Origin: JBQCEE01 sp051960575
GTDB lineage: Bacteria > Actinomycetota > Actinomycetes > Mycobacteriales > Jatrophihabitantaceae
DNA: 18,093 nt
Direction of reading: 5' to 3'
NCBI RefSeq assembly: GCF_051960575.1
Contig: NZ_JBQCEE010000394.1
Coordinates: 1-18,093, forward strand
In this document: one piece after another, positions 6,508 through 16,051 of the stretch
Layout: the number at the start of each line of letters is the position of its first letter
Numbering within the stretch: position 1 is the stretch's first letter
Made by a program: the position numbers and the translations under genes
Notes under the pieces: model-generated
Database searches by the model: none
What the model saw: the letters and a program-made list of their open reading frames with translations, nothing else
Told to the model about the DNA's origin: nothing

Positions 6508-8286
6508 ATGACCGCGCCGACCACCGCACCGTTCGACGTCATCATCAAGTCGGGCCGCTGGTTCGACGGCACCGGCGCCCCGTCGGCCGTGCGGCACGTG
6601 GGCATCCGCGACGGCCGCGTGGCCGCGGTGTCCCCCACCGCCCTGGACGAATCCGGGTGCGACACCGTCGTCGACGCTGCGGGGCAGTGGGTGCTGCCGG
6701 GCCTGATCGACATCCACACCCACTACGACATCGAGGTGCTGCAGGGTCCCGCCCTGCCCGAGTCGGTGCGCCACGGCATCACGACACTGCTGATCGGGTC
6801 GTGCTCGCTCTCGACCGTGCACGTCGACCCCACCACGGCCGGGGACATCTTCGGCCGGGTCGAGGCGATCCCCCGCCACTTCGTCATCAGCGCGCTCGAG
6901 CAGGCCCGGACGCAACGCCCGTGGAGCACCGCGGGCGAGTACGCCGCCGCCATCGACGCCCTGCCCCTCGGGCCGAACGTCGCCGCGTTCATCGGCCACA
7001 GCGACCTGCGCGCCGCGGCGATGGGCCTCGACCGCGCCACCCGGCGCGAGGTGCGCCCGACCGAGGCCGAGCTGGTGCAGATGCAGGCGAACCTGGTGGC
7101 CGCGCTCGACGAGGGCTTCGTCGGCATGTCCAGCCAGGAGCTGCTCTTCGACAAGCTCGACGGCGAGGTGTGCCGGTCGCGCACGCTGCCGTCGACGTAC
7201 GCCGGCCGCCGCGAGCGCAAGCGGCTCAAGGCCGTGCTGCGCGAGCGCGGACGCGTGCTGCAGGGCGGCCCGGACATCAAGGACCCCCGCAGCATCGCCC
7301 GCATGGTGCTCGGCACGCTGCCGTTCGGCGGCGGCCGCCTCAAGACCAGCCTGCTCTCGGCGGCCGACCTCAAGGCCAACCCGTTCATCGTCCGGATCAT
7401 GGGCCCGTCGGCCCGCCTGACGTCGGCGCTGGGCGGCGACCTGAAGTGGCAGCACCTGCCGGTGCCGTTCGAGGTCTACGCCGACGGCATCGACCTGGTG
7501 ATCTTCGAGGAGTTCGGGTCGGGTGCCGCCGCGCTGCACCTCGCCGACCAGGTCGAGCGCAACACCCTGCTGCAGGACGAGGCCTACCGCCGCCGCTTCC
7601 GCAAGGACTACGACGCGAAGTTCGGCATGCGTGTCTGGCACCGCGACTTCTTCGACGCCGAGATCGTCGACTGCCCCGACTCGTCTATTATCGGCAAGAC
7701 CTTCGGCCAGGTCGGCGTCGACCGGGGCGGCCTGCACCCCGTCGACGCGTTCCTCGACCTCGTCGTCGAGCACGGCACCAAGGTGCGGTGGCGCACGACG
7801 ATCAGCAACCACCGGCCGAAGGTGCTCGACCAGCTGGCGAAGGACCCCGGCGTGCAGATCGGGTTCAGCGACGCCGGCGCGCACCTGCGCAACATGGCGT
7901 TCTACAACTTCGGGCTGCGGCTGCTGCGCCGCATGCACGACGCCGAGCGGGCGGGGCGCCCGGTCATGCCGATCGAGCGGGCCGTGCACCGGCTCACCGG
8001 CGAGCTCGCCGACTGGTACGACCTGGACGCGGGCCACCTGCGCGTCGGCGACCGGGCCGACGTGCTCGTGCTCGACCCGGCGAAGCTCGGGGCCGACCTC
8101 GACGACTACGCCGAGGCACCGGTGCCCGCCTTCGACAACCTGCCGCGCATGGTCAACCCGCCGAGCCCCGCGGTCACCGCGGTGCTCGTCAACGGCACGC
8201 CGGTCTTCACCGGCGGCGAGCCGGCGGCCGCCCTCGGCCGCGAGCGCACCGGGCGCTTCCTGCGCGCCCGCGGCACCGGCGCGTGA
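6508..8286 (+). CDS. amidohydrolase of the N-acyl-D-amino-acid deacylase (amidohydrolase 3) family
   Basis: A 592-aa metal-dependent hydrolase of the amidohydrolase superfamily. The N-terminal beta-sandwich strand and entry to the barrel read LPGLIDIHTHYD with His70 and His72. GSCSLS carries Cys99, matching the metal-ligand Cys of D-aminoacylases. Other blocks are FIGHSDLRAAAMG (His164), ISNHRP (His435) and GFSDAGAHLRNMAF with Asp455. The end shows the returning sandwich LRVGDRADVLVLDP. The segment after VGMSSQELLFDK does not show the usual histidine-bearing THxR-like motif (it reads LPSTYAGRRERK), so this is a divergent subgroup and its substrate should not be assumed. It overlaps a TetR gene by 4 bp and has a strong promoter with a palindromic operator, so it is probably induced by its own substrate or a related acylated compound. 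Confidence 0.88.
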   Translation: MTAPTTAPFDVIIKSGRWFDGTGAPSAVRHVGIRDGRVAAVSPTALDESGCDTVVDAAGQWVLPGLIDIHTHYDIEVLQGPALPESVRHGITTLLIGSCSLSTVHVDPTTAGDIFGRVEAIPRHFVISALEQARTQRPWSTAGEYAAAIDALPLGPNVAAFIGHSDLRAAAMGLDRATRREVRPTEAELVQMQANLVAALDEGFVGMSSQELLFDKLDGEVCRSRTLPSTYAGRRERKRLKAVLRERGRVLQGGPDIKDPRSIARMVLGTLPFGGGRLKTSLLSAADLKANPFIVRIMGPSARLTSALGGDLKWQHLPVPFEVYADGIDLVIFEEFGSGAAALHLADQVERNTLLQDEAYRRRFRKDYDAKFGMRVWHRDFFDAEIVDCPDSSIIGKTFGQVGVDRGGLHPVDAFLDLVVEHGTKVRWRTTISNHRPKVLDQLAKDPGVQIGFSDAGAHLRNMAFYNFGLRLLRRMHDAERAGRPVMPIERAVHRLTGELADWYDLDAGHLRVGDRADVLVLDPAKLGADLDDYAEAPVPAFDNLPRMVNPPSPAVTAVLVNGTPVFTGGEPAAALGRERTGRFLRARGTGA

Positions 8287-8882
8287 GCGCACCCCGGCCA
8301 CGCACCCAGGTCGAACGGCGCGAGGGCACCCGCGCCAAGTTGATCCAGGCGACGATCGGCGCCATCGCCGAGGTCGGCTACCACCGCGCGTCCGTCGGCG
8401 AGATCTGTGTCCGGGCGGGCGTGTCGAAGGGCGGGCTGTTCCGGCACTTCGACACGCGCACGGATCTCGTCGTCGCTGCCGCCGAGGAGGTCGGGCGCCG
8501 GCACCTCGAGAGCTTCGCAGCGATCCGCGGGCCGCAGACCACCCTGGACGACGAGCTGCTCTTCGTCCGCGACCGCATCCGCTCGGCGGTGAACAGCGTC
8601 TGGCTCGAACTGCTCGTCGCCGCCCGCACCGAGCCGGAGCTGCGCGACCGGCTCGCGCCGGCGATCACCCGCTTCTACGACGGCATCGAGGCCGCCGCGA
8701 GCGACGAGTACGGCGGCGACGGTGTGCCGGACGACCGGCTGCGACTCGTCGTCACGAGCGTGCTGCACCTGCTCGACGGCGAGGCGCTGCTGCACGCGGT
8801 CTACCCGCGTCCCGACCTGGAACGCGCCCGGCTGACGGCCGTCGGCGAGCTGGTCGGCGCCATCGTCACCGGACGCGTGTGA
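8283..8882 (+). CDS. TetR-family repressor
   Basis: A 199-aa regulator. The GTG start shares four bases with the amidohydrolase stop (GTGA), so the two genes are translationally coupled. The TetR helix-turn-helix is clear at residues about 14-62: TRAKLIQATIGAIAEVGYHR, then EICVRAGVSKGGLFRHFDTR. The remaining helices form the ligand-binding and dimerisation domain, which gives no hint of ligand. It most likely binds the 20-bp palindrome at 6481-6500, autoregulating the operon and possibly the divergent effector genes. An exporter gene follows, so that gene could also be a target; its promoter holds only a half-site. Confidence 0.92.
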   Translation: MSAPRPRTQVERREGTRAKLIQATIGAIAEVGYHRASVGEICVRAGVSKGGLFRHFDTRTDLVVAAAEEVGRRHLESFAAIRGPQTTLDDELLFVRDRIRSAVNSVWLELLVAARTEPELRDRLAPAITRFYDGIEAAASDEYGGDGVPDDRLRLVVTSVLHLLDGEALLHAVYPRPDLERARLTAVGELVGAIVTGRV

Positions 8883-8910
8883 CCGGCGCACCGGATTCGT
8901 CCAGCGCCGG
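8883..8910 (+). terminator. possible terminator hairpin after the TetR gene
   Basis: Perfect 7-bp arms CCGGCGC (8883-8889) and GCGCCGG (8904-8910) surround a 14-nt loop, starting directly after the TGA of the TetR gene. There is no T-tract. The position between the TetR stop and the exporter promoter supports an intrinsic or attenuating terminator. Confidence 0.5.
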
Positions 8911-8930
8911 AACAAAGTCCGCGGGACCGA

Positions 8931-8936
8931 TATTGT
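8931..8936 (+). promoter_or_regulatory. -10 box TATTGT of the exporter gene, leaderless layout
   Basis: TATTGT fits TANNNT and is followed by 7 nt and the GTG at 8944. The in-frame GTG at 8935 overlaps the box itself, so the later GTG is the better start. The preceding bases GACCGAT (8925-8931) repeat one half of the TetR-type operator at 6481-6500. Confidence 0.55.
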
Positions 8937-8943
8937 GACGCCA

Positions 8944-10155
8944 GTGACCGCTGCCCGTGACGTTCGCAGTCCCGCCGTCCGGCTCGCCCTGCTGGCCCTC
9001 GCGCTGGGCGGGTTCGCCATCGGCACCACCGAGTTCGTCACGATGGGCCTGCTGCCCGACGTCGCGCACAGCATCGCGGCGTCCATCCCGCGCACCGGCA
9101 ACATCATCAGCGCCTACGCCGCGGGGGTCGTCGTCGGTGCTCCCGTCATCGTGTCGCTCGGGGCGAGGTTGCCGAAACGCGGTCTCGTCGCGGCCCTGAT
9201 CCTGCTCATCGGCCTCGGCAACGCGGCCACCGCCCTCGCGACGACCTACTGGTCGATGATGGCGGCCCGGTTCCTGGCCGGCCTGCCGCACGGCGCCTAC
9301 TTCGGCGTCGCGACGCTCATCGCGGCGTCGCTGGTGGCGCCGGAGTTCCGCGGGCGTGCGGTCAGCTCGGTGATGCTCGGCCTGTCCGTGGCGACGGTCG
9401 CCGGCGTGCCGGTCGGAACCTGGCTCGGGCAGCACCTCGGGTGGCGCAGCGCGTACTGGACGGTCGTGGGCATCGCCGCCCTGAGCGCGCTGCTCGTCGT
9501 GACCCTCGTGCCGCACGTACCCCGCGACGACGACGCCAGCCCGCGCCGCGAACTGCAGGCGCTGCGCCGCCCGCAGGTGCTCTTCGCCGCGGGCGCGGGC
9601 ATGGTCGGCTTCGGCGGCCTGTTCGCCATGTACAGCTACATCGCGCCGATCGTCACCGGCGTCACCGGGCTGTCGAGGCACACGATCCCGTGGTTCCTGC
9701 TCGCCTTCGGTCTCGGCTCGGTGGCCGGCACGGTCATCGCCGGACGCCTCGCCGACTGGGACGTCGAGCGGACGGTGCTCGGCGGGTTCGTCGCCTCGAT
9801 CGCCACGCTGCTCGCCTTCGCCGCCCTCGCGGGCCATGCGAGTGCGGTGCTCGCCGCCGTCTTCCTCATCGCCGCGCTCGGGTCGGTGCTGGCGATCAGC
9901 CTGCAGGTGCGGCTGATGCACGCGGCCGGCGACGCCCGCATGCTGGGCGCCGCCCTGAACCACTCGGCGCTCAACGTCGCGAACGGTCTCGGGGCCGCGC
10001 TCGGCGCCGTGGTCATCTCGGCCGGGTGGGGCTACCGCGCACCGAGCCTGGTCGGCGCCGGCCTCGCCGTGCTCGGTCTCGTCACGTTCGCCGTCGGTCT
10101 GCGCGCCCGACAGACGGCGACGACGGCCGGAGCGGCGCTCGTCACGGTCGCCTGA
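8944..10155 (+). CDS. MFS efflux transporter, DHA1 AraJ/SotB/Cmx type
   Basis: A 403-aa inner-membrane protein with about twelve hydrophobic segments, the usual length for proton-coupled drug or sugar exporters of this family. The first helix has the diagnostic GGFAIGTTEFVTMGLLPDVA. The loop between helices 2 and 3 has GARLPKRGLV (motif-A-like), and helix 5 has VAGVPVGTWLGQHLGWRSAY (motif-C-like). The substrate is unknown; relatives in actinobacteria export chloramphenicol or sugars. I place the start at the GTG at 8944 rather than 8935 because a -10 box overlaps the earlier codon. It sits 61 nt after a TetR gene, a common exporter-regulator arrangement, although a probable terminator and its own promoter separate it from that operon. 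Confidence 0.9.
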   Translation: MTAARDVRSPAVRLALLALALGGFAIGTTEFVTMGLLPDVAHSIAASIPRTGNIISAYAAGVVVGAPVIVSLGARLPKRGLVAALILLIGLGNAATALATTYWSMMAARFLAGLPHGAYFGVATLIAASLVAPEFRGRAVSSVMLGLSVATVAGVPVGTWLGQHLGWRSAYWTVVGIAALSALLVVTLVPHVPRDDDASPRRELQALRRPQVLFAAGAGMVGFGGLFAMYSYIAPIVTGVTGLSRHTIPWFLLAFGLGSVAGTVIAGRLADWDVERTVLGGFVASIATLLAFAALAGHASAVLAAVFLIAALGSVLAISLQVRLMHAAGDARMLGAALNHSALNVANGLGAALGAVVISAGWGYRAPSLVGAGLAVLGLVTFAVGLRARQTATTAGAALVTVA

Positions 10156-10182
10156 CGCCCGCGGCGGCGGACAACAAACCTG

Positions 10183-10190
10183 CCGTACGG
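10183..10190. promoter_or_regulatory. short palindrome upstream of the fusion gene
   Basis: CCGTACGG is a perfect 8-bp palindrome in the 69-bp gap between the exporter and the fusion gene. The surrounding symmetry is weak, with only scattered outer matches. Such cores occur in TetR-type operators, but here it is only a candidate. TACGGT (10186-10191) inside it also fits a -10 box. Confidence 0.3.
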
Positions 10191-10211
10191 TCTGTATCTC
10201 GACGCCGAGCC

Positions 10212-10217
10212 GAGGAG
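10212..10217 (+). promoter_or_regulatory. Shine-Dalgarno GAGGAG of the fusion gene
   Basis: GAGGAG lies 7 nt before the ATG at 10225. It fixes the start and shows that this gene has a leadered mRNA, unlike most other transcription units here. Confidence 0.8.
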
Positions 10218-10224
10218 CACCGCG

Positions 10225-13218
10225 ATGCCGTCGCCGTCCCGCCGTCTCACCGCCGCGCTGCAGTTCGGTCGGGCCGTGGTGGCCGACCAGCTGGGCCGGC
10301 TCACCCGCCAGGAGCCCGCCGACCAGCCGGTCGCGCCGGAGGTCGAGCTGCCGGCCGCCTGGGCCGACTTCGCCCGGTCGCTGACGGTCACCGCTGCCCT
10401 GGACGCGTCACCCGAGCGGGTCTTCGCGACGCTCACCGACCTCGACGGCTACGCGGGCTGGCTCACCTTCCACGACGGCTGGTCGGGCGGGGCGCCCGGC
10501 CGCGCGAGTGTCGGCGCCTCAGTCGCCGAGAAGGTCAAGCTGATGGGCACGCCGGCCAAGGTCGTGTGGACGGTGCTCGCCCTCGACGCCCCGCACCGCC
10601 TCGTGCTCGAGGGCCGCGGCCCGGCCGGTGTCTCCCTCGGGGTCGCCTACAGCGTGACGCCGCACGGCACCGGCAGCCTGCTGCGCTGCGACGGCGTGCT
10701 CGACGGCGAGCCGCTGCGCGGCCCGGTCGGACCGATGCTCACTCGCAACGTCCAGGACTCGCTGTCGACCAGTCTCACCAAGCTCGCCGCCCTGCTCGCC
10801 GGCGGCGGACCGGCCGAACCCTCGCGTCCCGCCCCCGCACCGAGGCCGGCCCGTCCCGCTCCCCTGCGCGACAAGCCCGCGCCGATCCGCCATCACCGGT
10901 CTGGGCAGGACATCGACCCGTGGACACCCGTGATCGTCGGCGTCGGGCAGTACGTCGAGCGCACCCCGAGCCTCGACGCCCTGCGCGAGCCGGCCGAGCT
11001 CGCCGCCCAGGCGTTGCGCCGCGCCGCCGCCGACACCGGCGTGCCGAACCTGCTGCAGCGGGCCGACTCGGTGCGCTGCGTCGCGAGCGCGAGCTGGTCG
11101 TACCAGGACGAGGCCGCGGTGATCGCGCAGCTGCTCGGCCTGGCACCGCGCGAGACGGTGCAGACCGCCAAGCTCGGCGGCGACGGCGGCCAGCGGCTGC
11201 TCAACGCGACCGCCGACGACATCGCGCAGGGCCTGGTCGACATCGCGCTGCTCGGCGGCGCCGAGGCGGCGGCGAGTGCCGCCCTCGCCGACAAGCAGGG
11301 GGTGTCGCTCGACTGGACGACGCAGCCCGACGACGTCGCCCCGACCCGCGTGATCGGCGTCGACAAGGTCGCGAGCACCGACGCCGAGGACGAGGTCGGG
11401 CTGGTGGCGCCGATCCCGGTGTACCCGCTCATCGAGCACGCGATCCGCGCGAAGCAGGGCACCGACCCGGCGACCCACCTCGCGCGGATCAGTGCGCTCT
11501 GGTCGCGCTTCTCGAGCGTCGCGGCCGCAAACCCCTACGCGGTGCTGCCGCGCGAGTACTCGGCCGACGAGCTCGCGACACCGTCGGCCGACAACCGCCC
11601 GGTGGCCGACCCCTACCCCAAGCTGCTGAACGCGAACCTGCAGGTCGACCTCGCCACCGGGATCGTCGTGGCCAGCGCGTGGGCCGCCGAGCGGGCCGGT
11701 GTGCCCCAGGAGCAGTGGGTGTTCGTGCACGCCGGTGCGAACGCCGAGGAGGAGTGGTTCGTCACCGAGCGGCCCGACCTCGCCGCCGCCCCGGCGATCG
11801 GCGCGATGGGGCGCGCCGCCCTCGAGCACGCCGGCATCGGCGTCGGCGACCTCACCCACGTCGACCTCTACGCTTGCTTCCCGTCGGCGGTGCAGATCGC
11901 CGCGTCCGAGCTGGGACTCTCGCTCGAGCGCGACCTCACCGTCACCGGCGGGCTCACCTTCGCCGGCGGGCCGGGCAACAACTACACCAGCCACGCGATC
12001 GCGACGATGGTGCCGCTGCTGCGCGCCGACCCCGACGCGTACGGCCTCACGACCGCCGTGGGCTGGTACCTGACCAAGAACGCCGTCGGCATCTACTCCG
12101 CACGGCCACCACGCCAGCCGTTCCGCGCGATCGACGCTGGGGCCTGGATGAGCCGGCCGGCGCCCCGCGCGGTGGTCACCGGCCATCGCGGACCGGCGGT
12201 CGTCGAGGCCTACACCGTCACCTACGGACGCGACGGGAAGCCCGACGCCGTCATCCTCACCGCGCTCACCGACGCCGGCGAGCGGGTGCTCGCCCGCAGC
12301 AGCGCCCCCGAGGTGGTCGCGGCCGCGCTCGCCGATCCGCTCGGCCAGACCGTCGAGCTCGACGGCGCGACGGTGCTCGGCATCTCGGCCGTCGAACCCG
12401 CCGTCGCCCGCGCGCAGCTCGAGACCGCGACGGCCGCGCGGCAGGGCTCGGCCCGCGAGCCGCTGGTGCGCACCGAGTGGGACGGCCCGCTGTGCGTGAT
12501 CACGCTGAACCGCCCGGATGTGAAGAACGCGATCGACTTCGCCACCGCGCAGGCGCTCGAGCGGGCGGTCGACGCCTTCGAGGCCGACCGCGAGGCCCGC
12601 GTCGCGATCATCACCGGCGCCGGGGGCACCTTCTGCTCGGGCATGGACCTCAAGGCGGCCGCCCGCGGCGAGTACCCGCTCACCGAGCGACGCGGCCCGC
12701 TCGGCATCGCCCAGCGGCCACCGACGAAGCCGCTCATCGCGGCGGTCGAGGGCTATGCGCTCGCCGGCGGCTGCGAGCTCGCCCTCAGCGCCGACCTCAT
12801 CGTGGCGTCGGACGACTCGCAGTGGGGCATCCCCGAGCCGAAGCGCGGCCTGGTCGCGGCGGCCGGTGGCGTGCTGCGTCTCGCCGAGCGGTTGCCGTAC
12901 CACGTGGCCATGGAGCTCGCGCTCACCGGCGACCCGATGCCGGGGCGCCGGCTGCACGGGCTCGGCCTCATCAACCGGCTCGTCGCGCCGGGCACGACGC
13001 TGACCGAGGCGCGGGCGCTGGCGCTGGCGATCGCGGCCAACGCGCCGCTGTCAGTCGAGCTGAGCAAGCGCATCGTCACCGAGCGGCACGACTGGTCGAC
13101 GGCCGAGGCGTTCCAGCGGCAGAGCGACCTCGCGTCCGACGCGCTCTTCTCGGCCGATGCCACCGAGGGCGTGCGCGCCTTCGCCGAGCACCGGCCGCCG
13201 GTCTGGCAGGGACGCTGA
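10225..13218 (+). CDS. SRPBCC / thiolase-like / enoyl-CoA hydratase fusion protein
   Basis: One uninterrupted 997-aa frame. Residues about 52-190 are an SRPBCC (polyketide cyclase/START-like) domain (TAALDASPERVFATLTDLDG). Residues 190-230 are a Pro/Ala/Arg linker. Residues 231-640 are a thiolase-like domain, and 641-735 match the extra C-terminal domain of mycobacterial thiolase-like protein type 1. Residues 747-997 are a crotonase. In the thiolase part the nucleophile region reads LGGDGG (317-322) without cysteine, HVDLYACFPS (545-554) replaces the NEAF loop, and FAGGPGNNYTSH (579-590) replaces the GHP loop, so normal thiolysis is unlikely. The crotonase has the oxyanion blocks FCSGMDL and YALAGGCEL, and Glu851 and Glu871 at the 20-residue spacing of the catalytic pair in enoyl-CoA hydratase, so hydration should work. 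The SRPBCC domain may bind a lipid or acyl group. A role in degrading a lipid or steroid side chain is inferred. Confidence 0.9.
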   Translation: MPSPSRRLTAALQFGRAVVADQLGRLTRQEPADQPVAPEVELPAAWADFARSLTVTAALDASPERVFATLTDLDGYAGWLTFHDGWSGGAPGRASVGASVAEKVKLMGTPAKVVWTVLALDAPHRLVLEGRGPAGVSLGVAYSVTPHGTGSLLRCDGVLDGEPLRGPVGPMLTRNVQDSLSTSLTKLAALLAGGGPAEPSRPAPAPRPARPAPLRDKPAPIRHHRSGQDIDPWTPVIVGVGQYVERTPSLDALREPAELAAQALRRAAADTGVPNLLQRADSVRCVASASWSYQDEAAVIAQLLGLAPRETVQTAKLGGDGGQRLLNATADDIAQGLVDIALLGGAEAAASAALADKQGVSLDWTTQPDDVAPTRVIGVDKVASTDAEDEVGLVAPIPVYPLIEHAIRAKQGTDPATHLARISALWSRFSSVAAANPYAVLPREYSADELATPSADNRPVADPYPKLLNANLQVDLATGIVVASAWAAERAGVPQEQWVFVHAGANAEEEWFVTERPDLAAAPAIGAMGRAALEHAGIGVGDLTHVDLYACFPSAVQIAASELGLSLERDLTVTGGLTFAGGPGNNYTSHAIATMVPLLRADPDAYGLTTAVGWYLTKNAVGIYSARPPRQPFRAIDAGAWMSRPAPRAVVTGHRGPAVVEAYTVTYGRDGKPDAVILTALTDAGERVLARSSAPEVVAAALADPLGQTVELDGATVLGISAVEPAVARAQLETATAARQGSAREPLVRTEWDGPLCVITLNRPDVKNAIDFATAQALERAVDAFEADREARVAIITGAGGTFCSGMDLKAAARGEYPLTERRGPLGIAQRPPTKPLIAAVEGYALAGGCELALSADLIVASDDSQWGIPEPKRGLVAAAGGVLRLAERLPYHVAMELALTGDPMPGRRLHGLGLINRLVAPGTTLTEARALALAIAANAPLSVELSKRIVTERHDWSTAEAFQRQSDLASDALFSADATEGVRAFAEHRPPVWQGR

Positions 13219-13239
13219 GCCCGACCCGGCGCCTCAGCG
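13213..13239. terminator. bidirectional hairpin containing both convergent stop codons
   Basis: Perfect 7-bp arms CGCTGAG (13213-13219) and CTCAGCG (13233-13239) flank a 13-nt loop. Each arm includes the TGA of one of the two convergent genes (13216-13218 on plus, 13234-13236 on minus). No T-tract is present. Confidence 0.55.
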
Positions 13240-13809
13240 GCGGCCGGCGAACAGGCCCCGCAGCGCCAGCACGCCGAGCGCGGCCAGGCCGGCGATCTTG
13301 ACCGGCGAGCTCGCCGCAGTCGCCGCCGCGGCGTGCGCCGGCGACGCGGTCGGAGCTGCCGGTGCGGTGGTCTCGGGGTGCTGCAGCTCGGGGTGGTCGA
13401 CGCGCAGCCGCACCGTCGGCGCATCGCGGCGCCGGGTCATCTCCTCCTTGGCCTCCGACAGGCCGAAGCCCTGGTCGCCCTGCGGGCCGCAGAGCACCGA
13501 GGTCGCCGCGGCGTAGGCGGTGCCCCACTTGCTCCAGCCGTCCTCGTCGTCGGGCCCGGTCGGGTGCGCGCCGACGGGCTGGTGCAGCCCGCTCGCGGTG
13601 CGCGGGTCGGGCGGTAGCGCCTCGACGAGGTACGAACGCACGTTGTCGAGCGTCTCCCAGAGCTGCGTGGCGTACGAGCACGACTCGTCGAGCGCCTGCT
13701 GCAGCAGCTGGGCGCGCTGCTCGTGGTCGGCGGTGAAGTCGTCGCGGCTGGTGTCGAGCACTCGGTGGGCGTCGAGCAGCTGCGGTTGCGGGATCGGGTG
13801 AACAGGCAT
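13234..13809 (-). CDS. unknown protein with C-terminal membrane anchor
   Basis: A 191-aa protein I do not recognise. From the ATG at 13809 it begins MPVHPIPQPQLLDAHRVLDT. Residues about 10-70 are helical and rich in Gln, Glu and Asp (HEQRAQLLQQALDESCSYAT). The middle contains GWSKWGTAYAAATSVLCGPQ. Residues about 135-165 are a Pro/Ala/Thr-rich stretch, and the end is a single hydrophobic segment with a basic tip (VKIAGLAALGVLALRGLFAG, then RR), suggesting a tail anchor with most of the protein in the cytoplasm. An upstream in-frame start at 13866 would add 19 residues, but they cross the probable promoter. Two inverted repeats cover its start and promoter, so it is probably regulated. No function is proposed. 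Confidence 0.75.
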   Translation of the reverse strand: MPVHPIPQPQLLDAHRVLDTSRDDFTADHEQRAQLLQQALDESCSYATQLWETLDNVRSYLVEALPPDPRTASGLHQPVGAHPTGPDDEDGWSKWGTAYAAATSVLCGPQGDQGFGLSEAKEEMTRRRDAPTVRLRVDHPELQHPETTAPAAPTASPAHAAAATAASSPVKIAGLAALGVLALRGLFAGRR

Positions 13810-13822
13810 GTCATGCCTGTTC
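13800..13822. repeat. 23-bp perfect inverted repeat over the start codon of the anchored protein
   Basis: Arms GAACAGGCATG (13800-13810) and CATGCCTGTTC (13812-13822) are perfectly complementary around one base. The minus-strand ATG at 13807-13809 is inside an arm. In DNA it could be an operator; in the mRNA a 10-bp stem with a 3-nt loop would bury the start codon. Confidence 0.8.
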
Positions 13823-13832
13823 CCGGATTTCG

Positions 13833-13847
13833 CTTGCAGTATGCAAG
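13833..13847. promoter_or_regulatory. 15-bp operator-like palindrome over a -10 box
   Basis: CTTGCAGTATGCAAG has perfect 6-bp arms around a 3-bp centre. On the minus strand the centre reads CATACT, preceded by TG, which resembles a -10 box for the anchored-protein gene 24 nt before its start. A repressor binding here would block that promoter. Confidence 0.5.
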
Positions 13848-13894
13848 GGATTCGCCGCGCGACCACGGATGGGGTCTTCGTCGCACCCCTTCCC

Positions 13895-13900
13895 TACGAT
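13895..13900 (+). promoter_or_regulatory. -10 box TACGAT upstream of the nadE leader ORF
   Basis: TACGAT is a good TANNNT match and lies 6 nt before an ATG at 13907. It is 68 nt before the nadE start, too far for a leaderless nadE, so translation would begin at the leader ORF instead. Confidence 0.6.
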
Positions 13901-13906
13901 CGGAGC

Positions 13907-13968
13907 ATGCTCGCAGTGCGTGAGGTGCCGTCCGCCGAGCGGTCGTGCGTGCCATCGGTGACCGGGCG

Positions 13969-13972
<4 letters not shown>
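13907..13972 (+). CDS. 21-codon leader ORF coupled to nadE
   Basis: An ATG 6 nt after a -10 box opens a 21-residue frame (starting MLAVREVPSAERSC, ending SVTGR). Its TGA overlaps the nadE start as ATGA. The peptide has no resemblance to a known family and no run of a single amino acid. The nadE start lacks a clear Shine-Dalgarno sequence, so ribosomes finishing the leader could restart on nadE. It could also be a chance frame if nadE really starts at the GTG at 13945. Confidence 0.5.
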
Positions 13973-16025
<2,053 letters not shown>

Positions 16026-16029
<4 letters not shown>

Positions 16030-16051
16030 GCGGGCGCGGCCGGCGGCTCAG
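16026..16051. terminator. bidirectional hairpin containing both convergent stop codons
   Basis: Arms CTGAGC (16026-16031) and GCTCAG (16046-16051) pair perfectly around a 14-nt GC-rich loop, which can fold further through its CGGCCG core. The TGA of nadE and the TGA of the minus-strand small gene (16048-16050) are in the arms. No T-tract is present. Confidence 0.5.

Noticed and set aside
7681..7692. Short run of rare codons (TCT ATT ATC) in the amidohydrolase as a sign of recombination
   Set aside because: Only two or three codons are involved and the flanking sequence has normal composition; too little to support an event.
10519..12957. 812-codon minus-strand frame opposite the fusion gene
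   Set aside because: It is an antisense shadow with repetitive Arg/Gly/Val composition. The plus frame has intact catalytic motifs.
9441..13301. 1286-codon plus-strand frame across the exporter and fusion genes
   Set aside because: It crosses two well-supported genes in another frame and is Arg/Pro-rich throughout.
13800..13822. Palindrome with GAAC and GTTC ends considered as a LexA SOS box
   Set aside because: Actinobacterial SOS boxes have GAAC and GTTC separated by about 4 bases; here they are 15 bases apart.
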